Of a stretch of DNA of 64,000 nt, positions 35,601 to 43,238 are shown in pieces. Position 1 is the stretch's first letter, and the number at the start of each line of letters is the position of its first letter. A program made the translations under genes and the position numbers. The notes below the pieces were generated by a model. That model worked only from the letters and a program-made list of their open reading frames with translations. It was not told the origin of the DNA and ran no database searches. The stretch comes from Vibrio mangrovi (GTDB lineage: Bacteria; Pseudomonadota; Gammaproteobacteria; Enterobacterales; Vibrionaceae). The DNA lies in assembly GCF_024346955.1 (NCBI RefSeq), contig NZ_AP024883.1:2356001-2420000 (forward strand). The letters run 5' to 3'.

Positions 35601-35762
35601 TGCACCCGGCAAAGCCGTATCTATGGTGATGGTCGCACTTTCCATTTTCGGATACTGCCGGATAGGCAGGTTATAAGTCGCACTGAGTCCGACCAGCAGA
35701 ATCAGTAAACTCACCACAATCGACAAAATAGGACGACGAATAAACAAATCAGTAAAATGCAT
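32670..35762 (-). CDS. RND multidrug efflux permease (HAE1 family)
   Basis: Inner-membrane proton-driven pump of a tripartite efflux system. 1030 residues with the usual start (FIRRPILSIVVSLLILLVG), two large periplasmic loops and twelve membrane helices. The proton-relay Asp-Asp pair is in GLVVDDAIVVVENIHRH in helix 4. It lies one base after the adaptor gene. No outer-membrane channel gene is adjacent, so a TolC-type channel encoded elsewhere would be needed. SoxR-type control from the promoter at 37178-37208 is likely, which links it to redox-active compounds. Whether it also exports the neighbouring NRPS product is open. Confidence 0.95.
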   Translation of the reverse strand: MHFTDLFIRRPILSIVVSLLILLVGLSATYNLPIRQYPKMESATITIDTALPGATQDMMQGFVTTPIAKEISTANGIEYITSTSSQGKSHIAAKLVLNANADRSMTEILSKVQAVKYRLPEGVTDPVIAKITDGASAIQYVAFISDSLQVPQIVDFASRVAQPLITSVPGVASAQINGGASFAMRIWVDPVKLAARGMTASDIAGALRANNIQSSPGQLKGTDTAINITAATDLRDVDAFRQMVLKRGENGVVRLEDVATVELGGQNYDSAAISSGQKAVFISISPTPDGNPLDIVKNVNDLLPDIQRVAPPGLKIINRFDVAHFVNASIDEVEHTLVEAIAIVIVVIFLFLGTFRAVIIPVVTIPLSLLGTAALMLAFGFSLNLLTLLAMVLAIGLVVDDAIVVVENIHRHIEEGSTPMHAALQGAREIIGPVIAMTITLAAVYAPIGLMGGLTGALFREFAFTLAGSVIVSGVIALTLSPMMSGKLLKSKLAEAKLAKLVEHYMEGLTGIYGRLLDKTLAARAAVLFAGIFILGAIVVLFTGTQRELAPAEDMGYIFAQTKAPQYANVDYTTRFSAQVDHLFAQMPEFEGSFFAVGGDNANIGFGGILLKEWSERERSADQIQADLAGRTAGVTGVYTSLFQDSPLPAATGGLPVQMVIRSTDEFSSIYQTLMALKGAAWGSGLFAFVDSDLAFDSAEAHISIDRAKAGEMGVTMAEIADTLAVLVGENYVNRFNWFDRSYDVITQVPQNQRLTPDNLGQFYVKTTTGKLVPLSTVVKVEIRPQPNKLPQFNQMNSATLSGVLMPGVTMGQAVEFLQKQPLPQGTTVDWLSNSRQFVHEGNRLTVSFAFALIVIFLVLSAQFESFRDPLVILVTVPLAVCGALVPIYLGFTTLNIYTQIGLVTLIGLISKHGILMVSFANEMQHDENIGKMEAIRHAAVVRMRPVLMTTAAMVAGLVPLLFAAGAGAASRFSIGIVVVMGMLVGTFFTLFVLPTIYCLLAGDHRPKPSIEEQQHSVHGEAISVSTTDG

Positions 35763-35763
35763 A

Positions 35764-36897
35764 TTACATCTCCTCTGCGCCAGCGAGATGAGCCACTTGC
35801 AGTTCGGCTCCCGGCATCACCCGGTTCTGACCTTCCGTGACAACGATATCGCCTTGTTTCAGACCATCGGTAACAACCAGTTGATTGCCGACTCGCCGTC
35901 CCAGCCGGACACTGACAATCTCAGCTTTCCCCTGACTGGCAGCATCGTCTCCCCGAATAACCACTGCACTGTATCCCTGAGCAGAAGTCTGCACAGCAGT
36001 AGACGGAACCAGAATCGCATCCGGCTGCGGTGCCAGAGACAGTGATGCCGTGACATACATTCCCGGCCGCAAATCCCGGTCAGGGTTCGGTAAGGTCGCC
36101 TGAATAATAATGTTCCGTGTGTCCTGATCAATCTGTGGCTCAATAGCATTCACCTGAGCAGAAAAAATCCGGTCTGGATAAGCGTCGCTGTGCACCTGGA
36201 CTTTTGCACCAATTTTCAAATCGCTCAAAACCTGCTGCGGCAATGTAAACTCCACATAAAGCGGATCGAGTGACGTCAAGGTTACGACCGCTTCTCCGGG
36301 ATTAAGATACTGTCCCAGATTAATCTGACGAATCCCCAGTTCTCCGGAGAAAGGAGCCCGAATCTGTTTCTGTCTCAGACGCGCTTCAAGCTGTTTGATA
36401 TTGGCTTCAGCCTGTTCGTGAGTCGATTCCCGCTGTTGGAGTAAATCTAGTGATTCGGCACCGGCCGGAACCAGATCTTTAGAGCGCAAATACTGATGTT
36501 TTGCAAATTTGGCTTTGGCAATGGCAGCCATCCGGTCTGCCTGCTCCGGGCCATCAAACAACTGAACTAACAGACTGCCGGTTTCGACCTGAGCTCCGGA
36601 TTTAAAATTAATGGCAGAAACTCTCCCGGCAACTTCAGCCGACAAAGTCACTTCCTGCACAGCTGTCAGACTACCGACCGCATCCATCGTCACCGGCAGT
36701 TCCTGAGATTTCAATTCCATCGCCGTCACAGGAATTGCCTGTGGATGCCAGCCCTGAGCCTGAGCCTGATTCTGCTGCTTCCAGTAGAAAAGTCCGCCAA
36801 AAATAAGCATTAACACGATAGCTGTCATAAGGAGAGAAAAAATGGTACGGCCACGGGTTCGCTGTAATGAAGTTGGTTGTAAGTAATTCTTGCTCAT
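35764..36897 (-). CDS. RND periplasmic adaptor (membrane fusion protein)
   Basis: Connects the RND pump to the outer-membrane channel. 377 residues: a cytoplasmic start, one membrane anchor at ~18-38 (IFSLLMTAIVLMLIFGG), then HlyD-like lipoyl, hairpin and barrel regions (SAEVAGRVSAINFKSGAQVETGSLLVQL; KQIRAPFSGELGIRQINLGQYL). No lipobox Cys, so it is anchored by its helix rather than by lipid. AAGGAG lies seven bases before the ATG. Its ATG overlaps the stop of a small upstream frame (ATGA), suggesting coupled translation. Confidence 0.93.
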   Translation of the reverse strand: MSKNYLQPTSLQRTRGRTIFSLLMTAIVLMLIFGGLFYWKQQNQAQAQGWHPQAIPVTAMELKSQELPVTMDAVGSLTAVQEVTLSAEVAGRVSAINFKSGAQVETGSLLVQLFDGPEQADRMAAIAKAKFAKHQYLRSKDLVPAGAESLDLLQQRESTHEQAEANIKQLEARLRQKQIRAPFSGELGIRQINLGQYLNPGEAVVTLTSLDPLYVEFTLPQQVLSDLKIGAKVQVHSDAYPDRIFSAQVNAIEPQIDQDTRNIIIQATLPNPDRDLRPGMYVTASLSLAPQPDAILVPSTAVQTSAQGYSAVVIRGDDAASQGKAEIVSVRLGRRVGNQLVVTDGLKQGDIVVTEGQNRVMPGAELQVAHLAGAEEM

Positions 36898-37112
36898 AGC
36901 AGATCTCCTTCACTATCCATATTCAACCGCTTTATTTCCGGGGGTGAAGCTGCACTTTGTTCCGTCAGAAGTAGTGACAGGTTTCCACCATTCTGACAAA
37001 AGCGAAAATAGTCTCGCATGGAGGGTGCATTCCGAATCTGGCTGAGAAGAAAATCCGATCGGATGATCGATGAGGATACTGGGGTTACGGTAACGAGGCT
37101 AATACTGCGCAT
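36894..37112 (-). CDS. Possible small protein (72 residues) translated ahead of the RND adaptor
   Basis: The frame begins at an ATG with AGGAG five bases upstream, lies wholly within the SoxR-driven leader, and its TGA overlaps the adaptor ATG as ATGA. The peptide begins MRSISLVTVTPVSS, has no obvious membrane helix and two Cys or fewer. I recognise no family. Good ribosome site, overlap and position favour a real leader gene or a coupling frame; lack of known homology argues for caution. The open frame continues upstream to 37208, but that would start inside the promoter. Confidence 0.5.
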   Translation of the reverse strand: MRSISLVTVTPVSSSIIRSDFLLSQIRNAPSMRDYFRFCQNGGNLSLLLTEQSAASPPEIKRLNMDSEGDLL

Positions 37113-37177
37113 GTCGGCTCCTGAATCTATATTTATCATATCAGTGGTTCTGCACTTGTCATTGCAGGCCGACATCA

Positions 37178-37208
37178 ATAATATGACCTCAAGTAAGGTT
37201 GAGGTCAA
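37178..37208 (-). promoter_or_regulatory. SoxR-controlled promoter of the RND pump (19-bp spacer)
   Basis: Reading leftwards: -35 TTGACC (37208-37203), a 19-base spacer, and -10 TATTAT (37183-37178). The spacer holds the SoxR box CCTCAACCTTACTTGAGG (37204-37187), a near-palindrome very similar to that of E. coli soxS. The over-long spacer is the hallmark of SoxR/MerR-type activation. The start of transcription would be near 37171, about 60 bases before the small leader ORF. Confidence 0.9.
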
Positions 37209-37224
37209 CAGGTAAATTGCAGCA

Positions 37225-37686
37225 ATGGATAAATCAGGAACACTCTCGGTCGGAGAGCTGGCGAAACGGAGTGGTGTCGCGGTTTCGGCATTACATTTTT
37301 ATGAGGCAAAAGGGTTGATTAGTGCAACACGAACCCATGGTAATCAGCGTCGTTATGAACGAAGTGTGTTGCGGAGAATTGCAATCATCCGGATTGCCCA
37401 GCGGGCAGGTCTGTCTCTTGCAGAACTGAAACAATACTTTGACAAGGTGCCGGAAAAACATATTTCAGCAGCAGACTGGGGACATCTCGGTCAGGAATGG
37501 CATGATATGCTCAGTGAAAGGATCAACATGTTGTTGCAACTTCGGGATCAGATTGGTGAATGTATCGGGTGTGGTTGTCTGTCACTCAAAGACTGTCCTT
37601 TGCGTAACCCTGACGATGTGATGGGAAAAAAAGGTACCGGAGCACAACGGTTGATTCAGAAAGCTGAACAAGCTAAATCTGAATGA
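37225..37686 (+). CDS. soxR: Redox-sensing activator SoxR
   Basis: A 153-residue MerR-family regulator with a [2Fe-2S] sensor. The winged-helix start (LSVGELAKRSGVAVSALHFYEAKGLI) and the four cysteines CIGCGCLSLKDC (CX2CXCX5C) are both intact. Outside the enterics SoxR usually does not act through SoxS but directly on pumps and modifying enzymes, in answer to redox-active small molecules. Here it is divergent from an RND pump with a SoxR promoter between them, which fits that scheme. No soxS is present. Confidence 0.96.
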   Translation: MDKSGTLSVGELAKRSGVAVSALHFYEAKGLISATRTHGNQRRYERSVLRRIAIIRIAQRAGLSLAELKQYFDKVPEKHISAADWGHLGQEWHDMLSERINMLLQLRDQIGECIGCGCLSLKDCPLRNPDDVMGKKGTGAQRLIQKAEQAKSE

Positions 37687-37728
37687 GAACCAGATAAACT
37701 ATCTGAAGTTTATGGATTTCAAAGAGAT

Positions 37729-37771
37729 GCGGGGCATTCGATTTCACGCTTCCGGTGAATCAATGACCCGC
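37729..37771. terminator. Long imperfect hairpin between convergent soxR and recR
   Basis: GCGGG...GATTTCAC pairs with GTGAATC...CCCGC around a seven-base loop with two or three mismatches. It lies between the ends of soxR and recR, and may stop transcription from both sides; there is no clear T run. Confidence 0.4.
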
Positions 37772-37785
37772 ACGACAGACAGAGT

Positions 37786-38388
37786 TCAGGTGAGACGCTG
37801 ACGCCCCATAATCGAGTGAGAGAGTGTCGTTCCGTCAACCAGTTCCAGCTCACCTCCGACAGGAACACCATGAGCAATGCGGCTGGCTGAAACATGATGA
37901 GCCTGACACAGATCTGCGATATAGTGCGCTGTCGCTTCGCCTTCGACTGTTGGGTTTGTCGCCAGAATCACTTCTGTCACACCACCCTGCTGCAACCGGA
38001 AATCCAGCAGATCCAGACCAATATCTGCCGGACCAATACCGTCGAGTGGTGACAGATGTCCCATCAGCACAAAGTAACGTCCGGAAAACTGCCCTGTCGC
38101 TTCAACCGCAGCAATATCTGCCGGGCTTTCAACCACACATAGCTGACCATTTTCCTGCCGTTTGGGATTTTTACAGATATGACAAACATCTTCTTCGGTA
38201 AATGTCCGGCACTCCTGACAATGACCAATTTCTGTCATTGCCTGACTCAAAGCATCGGCCAGCCGAAGTCCGCCCTGACGATCACGCTGCAGTAAATGAA
38301 AAGCCATGCGTTGTGCTGATTTCGGGCCAACTCCCGGCAGACAACGCAAGGCTTCCATCAGATGTTCCAGCATTTGACTGGTACGCAT
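37786..38388 (-). CDS. recR: Recombination mediator RecR
   Basis: Works with RecF and RecO to load RecA at gaps. 200 residues, full length: an N-terminal helix-hairpin-helix (CLPGVGPKSAQRMAFHLL), a four-Cys zinc module (CQECRTFTEEDVCHICKNP) and a Toprim domain (LCVVESPADIAAVEA...). It is the last gene of dnaX-ybaB-recR, a conserved arrangement in gammaproteobacteria, 14 bases after ybaB. Confidence 0.97.
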   Translation of the reverse strand: MRTSQMLEHLMEALRCLPGVGPKSAQRMAFHLLQRDRQGGLRLADALSQAMTEIGHCQECRTFTEEDVCHICKNPKRQENGQLCVVESPADIAAVEATGQFSGRYFVLMGHLSPLDGIGPADIGLDLLDFRLQQGGVTEVILATNPTVEGEATAHYIADLCQAHHVSASRIAHGVPVGGELELVDGTTLSHSIMGRQRLT

Positions 38389-38402
38389 GAATTACGCAAC
38401 CA

Positions 38403-38732
38403 TTAAAATGGCATCTTCATACCAGGAGGAAGCTGCATTCCACCGGTAACTGACGACATCTTCTCTTTCTGAGTTTCTTCAACACGGCGGGCTGCATCAT
38501 TAAAGGCAGCAGCAACCAAGTCTTCAATCATTTCTTTATCGTCTTCCATCAGACTTTCATCGATCTCGACACGACGGACGCTATGGCTGCCTGTCATCGT
38601 CACTTTCACCAGACCAGCACCGGCTTCACCAGTGACTTCCATATTTGCAATTTCTTCCTGAAGCTTCTGCATACGCTCTTGCATCTGCTGGGCTTGCTTC
38701 ATCAGGTTACCCATCCCGCCTTTACCAAACAT
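38403..38732 (-). CDS. ybaB: YbaB/EbfC nucleoid-associated DNA-binding protein
   Basis: 109 residues, matching the YbaB/EbfC family in length and in its Met- and Gln-rich N-terminal helix (KGGMGNLMKQAQQMQERMQ), followed by the central VTMTGSHSVRRVEIDESL strands. It binds DNA as a dimer. It sits between dnaX and recR, the usual context. Confidence 0.95.
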   Translation of the reverse strand: MFGKGGMGNLMKQAQQMQERMQKLQEEIANMEVTGEAGAGLVKVTMTGSHSVRRVEIDESLMEDDKEMIEDLVAAAFNDAARRVEETQKEKMSSVTGGMQLPPGMKMPF

Positions 38733-38819
38733 GTTTATCTCTCTGTTATTGATATATTACATATACAGTGGGGTTTTCCTGTCGGAAATTCAACCCCGCC
38801 TTGCGCCAAATAAAAGGTG

Positions 38820-40886
38820 TTAAACCGGACGGACACTGCTCTTATCTAACTGTGCCTGAAACCGTTGCTGAATAAACTGAACATTCGGATCAACACTCAG
38901 ACTGGTGAACGCTTGTTCCAATTTTGCCTGATAACGAAGTTCCCGGCGTTCGAGTGGCGTAATACCATCATCACCAAGCCGGATATCCAGTTGGCAGGTC
39001 ATCTCCAGAACCCGTTCCAGTGCTTCTTTCAAAATAGACTGCGCTTTATCGGTATTCAAATGAGCCTGTTGTGTCCGCAGCAACAACTGAACCGTATTCC
39101 CTTCCTGCCGATAGGCAGCATTCAGAGCCAGCTGTTCAATGAGTTTAGGCAAGTTCAACTGTGGTATGATTGCAGCCCATTCATCTTCCTGAATAACTTC
39201 TTCAGTCAGTCTGGCCGTCATTTCCGGTGTTTTTTCATGCTCCAGTGCCTGTTTCAGTTCCGCCGGAGTCACAGACAGATCTTCTGTTTCCTGAACTTCC
39301 ATCATCGGACGCCACTGATAAGGCTCACTTGAAACAGCTTCATCATCCGACATGGATTCTATCGCTGACGGCATCAGAAGATCATCATTCCGCTTTTGCA
39401 TTAACCGGTCAAAAACCGAGTCAGATTTTGATGATGCCGCTTCAGACTTTTTTGTCGGCGTACCTGACGACTGATTTGACTGACGCTGCGAACGAAGCTG
39501 ATGCCTCAAACCGACCAGCGGTGGTGCCGTTGGTTTACTTTCGGGCTGAGGTTGCATCTCTGGTGCCGTATGGATGTCCTGATCTGATGCATCTGCCGGA
39601 GAATACGGTAATTCGTCAGAGAGCGGGACCGATGACAATGCAGCCTGATCATCCATTGCAGGAACAACTTGTTCATATTCCGGCGGAATCGATTCTGAAG
39701 CTGGTGTGACCATCGGTTCATCAGAATGGCTCACCACAGGCACTACGGCTGATGTTACAGCCTCCGGTACCTCAGTGCTGATAGCATGAATCGGGGAAAC
39801 AGCCACCGGACGAAATGCCAGCATGCGAAGTAATACCATCTCCAGGCCGATTCTCGGTGTCGGTGAAAGCGGTAAATCTTCCCGTCCTTTCAATGCAATC
39901 TGATAAAACAGCTGCACATCTTCGGCACTGAGAACCTGAGCCAGTTGCTTGATTTTCTCGGCATCCGGCTGCATGTTATCCAGTGTCGATGGCAACATTT
40001 GATACATCGCTACCCGATGAAGCTGAGCTGCAAGTGATTGCAACAGCGCATCCCACGCGATGCCATTGGCGGCAATCTGCTCGACATAACCCATCACTGC
40101 CTGAGGCTGCTTGTGGCTTAAAGCCTGTAGCAGGTGAAGCGCCTGGTCGGTATCAATGGTACCCAACATGTGGGACACCAGATTCGCACTGACCTGCCCG
40201 TCACCCAAGGCGATAGCCTGGTCTGTCAGGCTCAACGCATCTCGCATACTGCCATCGGCAGCATGGGCAATCATGCCTAAAGCCCGGGTGTCGGCAGCAA
40301 TTTTTTCTTCATTAAGAATGAAAGCTAGCTGCTGCTCAATATGGTCGAGCCCGATAGGTTTCAGATGAAACTGCAAACACCGGGACAGAATCGTCACAGG
40401 TAGTTTCTGGGGATCAGTCGTTGCCAGTAAAAATTTTACATATTCCGGCGGTTCTTCCAGCGTTTTCAGCAATGCATTGAAACTGTGCCGGGAAAGCATA
40501 TGGACTTCGTCTATCAGATAGACCTTAAACCGCCCACGGGCAGGTTTATACTGAACATTGTCCAGTAACTCCCGCGTATCTTCAACTTTAGTCCGAGAAG
40601 CAGCATCAATTTCAAGCAAATCGACAAACCGGCCCTGTTCAATTTCCTGACAGGCAGCACATTCTCCGCAAGGATGCGCCGTAATTCCGGTTTCACAGTT
40701 AAGCCCTTTGGCAAATAACCGTCCGATTGTGGTTTTTCCAACCCCTCTTGTCCCACTAAAAAGATAGGCATGATGCAGTCGGTTCTGCGCCAAAGCATTT
40801 TCCAGAGCAGTCAGCACATGTGCCTGTCCGACAACCTCAGAAAACTGCGTTGGTCTCCACTTTCTTGCTAATGCTAGATAACTCAT
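38820..40886 (-). CDS. dnaX: DNA polymerase III tau subunit (with probable gamma form by frameshift)
   Basis: Clamp-loader ATPase. Walker A is GTRGVGKTT near residue 45, the zinc module CGECAACQE follows, then Walker B LIDEVHML and the SRC sensor LSRCLQFHL. Residues ~1-370 are the clamp-loader core; a Pro/Gln/Ser-rich linker at ~380-520 leads to the tau C-terminus that binds polymerase and helicase. 688 residues. An A-AAA-AAG heptamer at codons 478-480 probably yields a shorter gamma product. Confidence 0.96.
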   Translation of the reverse strand: MSYLALARKWRPTQFSEVVGQAHVLTALENALAQNRLHHAYLFSGTRGVGKTTIGRLFAKGLNCETGITAHPCGECAACQEIEQGRFVDLLEIDAASRTKVEDTRELLDNVQYKPARGRFKVYLIDEVHMLSRHSFNALLKTLEEPPEYVKFLLATTDPQKLPVTILSRCLQFHLKPIGLDHIEQQLAFILNEEKIAADTRALGMIAHAADGSMRDALSLTDQAIALGDGQVSANLVSHMLGTIDTDQALHLLQALSHKQPQAVMGYVEQIAANGIAWDALLQSLAAQLHRVAMYQMLPSTLDNMQPDAEKIKQLAQVLSAEDVQLFYQIALKGREDLPLSPTPRIGLEMVLLRMLAFRPVAVSPIHAISTEVPEAVTSAVVPVVSHSDEPMVTPASESIPPEYEQVVPAMDDQAALSSVPLSDELPYSPADASDQDIHTAPEMQPQPESKPTAPPLVGLRHQLRSQRQSNQSSGTPTKKSEAASSKSDSVFDRLMQKRNDDLLMPSAIESMSDDEAVSSEPYQWRPMMEVQETEDLSVTPAELKQALEHEKTPEMTARLTEEVIQEDEWAAIIPQLNLPKLIEQLALNAAYRQEGNTVQLLLRTQQAHLNTDKAQSILKEALERVLEMTCQLDIRLGDDGITPLERRELRYQAKLEQAFTSLSVDPNVQFIQQRFQAQLDKSSVRPV
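39442..39455 (-). other. Programmed -1 frameshift site in dnaX
   Basis: Read in the dnaX frame the minus strand is ACA AAA AAG, i.e. the A-AAA-AAG slippery heptamer used in E. coli dnaX. After a -1 shift the next codons are GTC and TGA, so a gamma-like product would end after Lys480-Val481. An AGG lies about 11 bases upstream, as a possible stimulating Shine-Dalgarno-like element; I see no strong stem downstream. Confidence 0.75.
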
Positions 40887-40989
40887 AGGTTATTCCGTTT
40901 ATGCTTTACTGCCATTCGGCTTTTGGCTACCACTCGGATTTTAATTGTCACTTATCATTGAGTTTTCAGATGATAAATGCCTGTCAGGC

Positions 40990-41538
40990 TTAATGGCCGT
41001 CGAAATCACAGATACTATAAATGTCTAAGCCCAGAGCTTCCAGACGCTTGTCACCACCCAATTCAGGTAAGTTAATCACAAACGCAGCATGTTCAGCCTT
41101 ACCACCCAACTGTCGAATTAACTTCGTCGTCGCTTCAATAGTGCCACCGGTTGCCAGCAGGTCATCAATAATCAGTACCTGATCATTGTCCTGAATTGCA
41201 TCGATATGGATTTCCAGAGTATCCATACCATATTCCAGCTCATAAGTTTCGGCTACGGTCTCTCTTGGTAATTTACCGGGTTTGCGTACCGGTACAAAGC
41301 CGACACCCAGTTCAATTGCCAAAGGAGCACCGAACAGAAATCCCCGGGCTTCCGTACCAACAACTTTAGTGAATCCCATATCTTTATATCGCGCAACCAG
41401 CAATTGAATTGTCGCCCGGTATGCCTGTGCATCTTCCATCAGGCTGGTGATATCACGAAACAGAATGCCTGGTTTCGGATAATCGGGAATGCTTTTAATG
41501 CTGGATTTAATCAGTGAAATTGTGTCTGTAGTCATCAT
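40990..41538 (-). CDS. apt: Adenine phosphoribosyltransferase
   Basis: Salvages adenine to AMP with PRPP. 182 residues; the PRPP-binding signature VLIIDDLLATGGT is intact, and SIKSIPDYPKPGILFRDITSL is the typical N-terminal hood region. Two consecutive Met codons start it, so the real start may be 41535. It lies between ybaN and dnaX as in V. cholerae and E. coli. Confidence 0.95.
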   Translation of the reverse strand: MMTTDTISLIKSSIKSIPDYPKPGILFRDITSLMEDAQAYRATIQLLVARYKDMGFTKVVGTEARGFLFGAPLAIELGVGFVPVRKPGKLPRETVAETYELEYGMDTLEIHIDAIQDNDQVLIIDDLLATGGTIEATTKLIRQLGGKAEHAAFVINLPELGGDKRLEALGLDIYSICDFDGH

Positions 41539-41660
41539 CTATGTCTATCGGTCTGGAGATCCGCGTCGAGTTCACAGTAAAGGAAATTCGTTCACAATAA
41601 AGGAAGCTCGGGCAGACTCCGTAAAAAAATAAGCATACCATCTCAGCATCGATGGTATCT

Positions 41661-41691
41661 AAAAAAACAAACGCCCACTCGAAGGGTGGGC
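41661..41691 (-). terminator. Rho-independent terminator after ybaN
   Basis: On the minus strand GCCCACCC pairs with GAGTGGGC around a three-base loop and is followed by GTTTGTTTTTTT. It lies 17 bases after the ybaN stop and upstream of apt. Confidence 0.85.
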
Positions 41692-41707
41692 ACACTTCCC
41701 GCTAATG

Positions 41708-42106
41708 CTAGTGATTTTCTTCGGATTTCGCAACAGGGTCATAAACAGGAATACGTCGGAAAATGATGAATATCATGATGAAGAACAAAAGTAGTCCGAT
41801 TTTTACTTTAAAGTAAGGCACCATCCAGATAGAAAAAGAGAATGTCACAATCATGGCAACAGAGCCACGTAGCCTAACCTGAGATGAGATAGCTCGCCGC
41901 TCCTGCCAGTTTTCAAGCAATGGTCCAAATACAGGATGAGCAATCAGCCAGCGATGTAACGACGGGTTACTTTTAATGAAACATGCACTAGCCAGCAGAA
42001 CAAAGGGGGTTGTAGGAAGTAATGGCAGGAAAATACCGGCAATACCCAAACCTAAAGCCAGAATACCAGCTGTAGTAAACAACCAGACAACAATGCGGCT
42101 TTTCAT
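41708..42106 (-). CDS. ybaN: YbaN-family (DUF454) inner-membrane protein
   Basis: 132 residues with three or four hydrophobic helices, starting TTAGILALGLGIAGIFLPLLPTTPFVLLASACF, the DUF454 signature, and a central HRWLIAHPVFGPLLENWQE segment. Function not established. It starts ten bases after the RssB-like gene and precedes apt, as is common in gammaproteobacteria. Confidence 0.9.
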   Translation of the reverse strand: MKSRIVVWLFTTAGILALGLGIAGIFLPLLPTTPFVLLASACFIKSNPSLHRWLIAHPVFGPLLENWQERRAISSQVRLRGSVAMIVTFSFSIWMVPYFKVKIGLLLFFIMIFIIFRRIPVYDPVAKSEENH

Positions 42107-42116
42107 ATGAGCGATA

Positions 42117-43238
42117 TCACTTTGCTTCTTTATCGGCCATTTCTTTTTTACTGATATTCAGTGTAAATGAACTGACACCAAGACGACTCACTGAAATTTC
42201 TGAGACTTCACCTATCGGCAGATCCTGTGTGATAAAGTTCTTTCTACAATTCTCACCCAGACTAATACCACCAGCAATATGCTGATTATTCTGTCCATTG
42301 GTCCAGAAACAATCCATACCTGCCGGCAGAATCGACAACGTCCCGTCACTGAGATTGGCAATCCCAATCATGGCAGAGATAGAACAGGCACAGTCAGTGC
42401 AGCTAATTCCTTTTTCCAGTATATCCGCAAGATCTTTCAAATCAGCATTCAGACACTTCAGACTACGCAAATAGTCATGGAACAGTGCCCGGAGCAGTAA
42501 GGTGGTTGCAATCCCATCACACAACTGAGAATCCGAGTCCACAACATAAAAGGCATACTGACCATTCATCAGCCATGCATAATCAAATACCAGCGGCATG
42601 GTATCTGCCGATTGCAGCAGACGGTAACTACAACGCCATGCTCCTTGTGAAGTATCATTTTCTGGCATGAGTGCATGCAACAGATCACGGGCAGCACTTG
42701 GGTTTTGTTGTAAATATTCCAGATGCCAGTACAGTTCCTGTTCTTCAGGGATTTCTCCACCACCTTCAACCTGAAACCACTGACTGGAGAAATCACGCTG
42801 ATCCGACATATGGCTGTGTGTATCACTCAACGTATTGGCGATTGCTTCTCCCAGATTAGAGTAGTCACTGATCGGTTTGGATAAAAAGTCTTTAATGCCG
42901 TGTTTCAGAGCCCGGGCAACATCGGACATCTCGTCCGTTGCTGAAATGACAATCATTGGTAAGGAAGGATAAGCCAGACTGACTTCTTCAACGAACTCAA
43001 GACCGTTCAGAACCGGCATCGAAATATCACAGATGACTAGATCAGGACGCTTGTCCTTCAACTGTTTCAGGCCTTCTAAACCATCTTCAGCTTCATGAAC
43101 AACACACCCTTGTGATGAGAGGTAACCACAGGTGATCCGACGAAATATCGGATCATCGTCTACAATGAGGATTGCCTTGCCACTTAACGTTGTTTGCCCA
43201 GAAAATTTCTCTGAGTCAGGAAATTCGGGTTTAAACAT
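42117..43238 (-). CDS. rssB: RssB-like response regulator (receiver plus degenerate phosphatase domain)
   Basis: 373 residues. Residues ~22-145 are a receiver domain with the phospho-acceptor Asp in PDLVICDISMP and a Lys in FLSKPISDY; VISATDEMSDVARALKHGIKDFL closely follows E. coli RssB. The C-terminal ~180 residues resemble the inactive PP2C-like half of RssB (ATTLLLRALFHDYL). RssB delivers the stationary-phase sigma factor RpoS to ClpXP. Orthology is likely but the C-terminal part is diverged. It is divergent from aphB, as in V. cholerae (VC1050/VC1049 from memory). Confidence 0.75.
   Translation of the reverse strand: MFKPEFPDSEKFSGQTTLSGKAILIVDDDPIFRRITCGYLSSQGCVVHEAEDGLEGLKQLKDKRPDLVICDISMPVLNGLEFVEEVSLAYPSLPMIVISATDEMSDVARALKHGIKDFLSKPISDYSNLGEAIANTLSDTHSHMSDQRDFSSQWFQVEGGGEIPEEQELYWHLEYLQQNPSAARDLLHALMPENDTSQGAWRCSYRLLQSADTMPLVFDYAWLMNGQYAFYVVDSDSQLCDGIATTLLLRALFHDYLRSLKCLNADLKDLADILEKGISCTDCACSISAMIGIANLSDGTLSILPAGMDCFWTNGQNNQHIAGGISLGENCRKNFITQDLPIGEVSEISVSRLGVSSFTLNISKKEMADKEAK

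Noticed and set aside
36894..37208. Full 104-codon version of the small ORF before the RND adaptor
   Set aside because: Its first codon lies in the -35 box of the SoxR promoter, so the transcript would not contain it; the shorter 72-codon version was kept.
41507..41695. 62-codon minus-strand frame between ybaN and apt
   Set aside because: It covers the ybaN terminator and overlaps the apt start; no ribosome-binding site or similarity.
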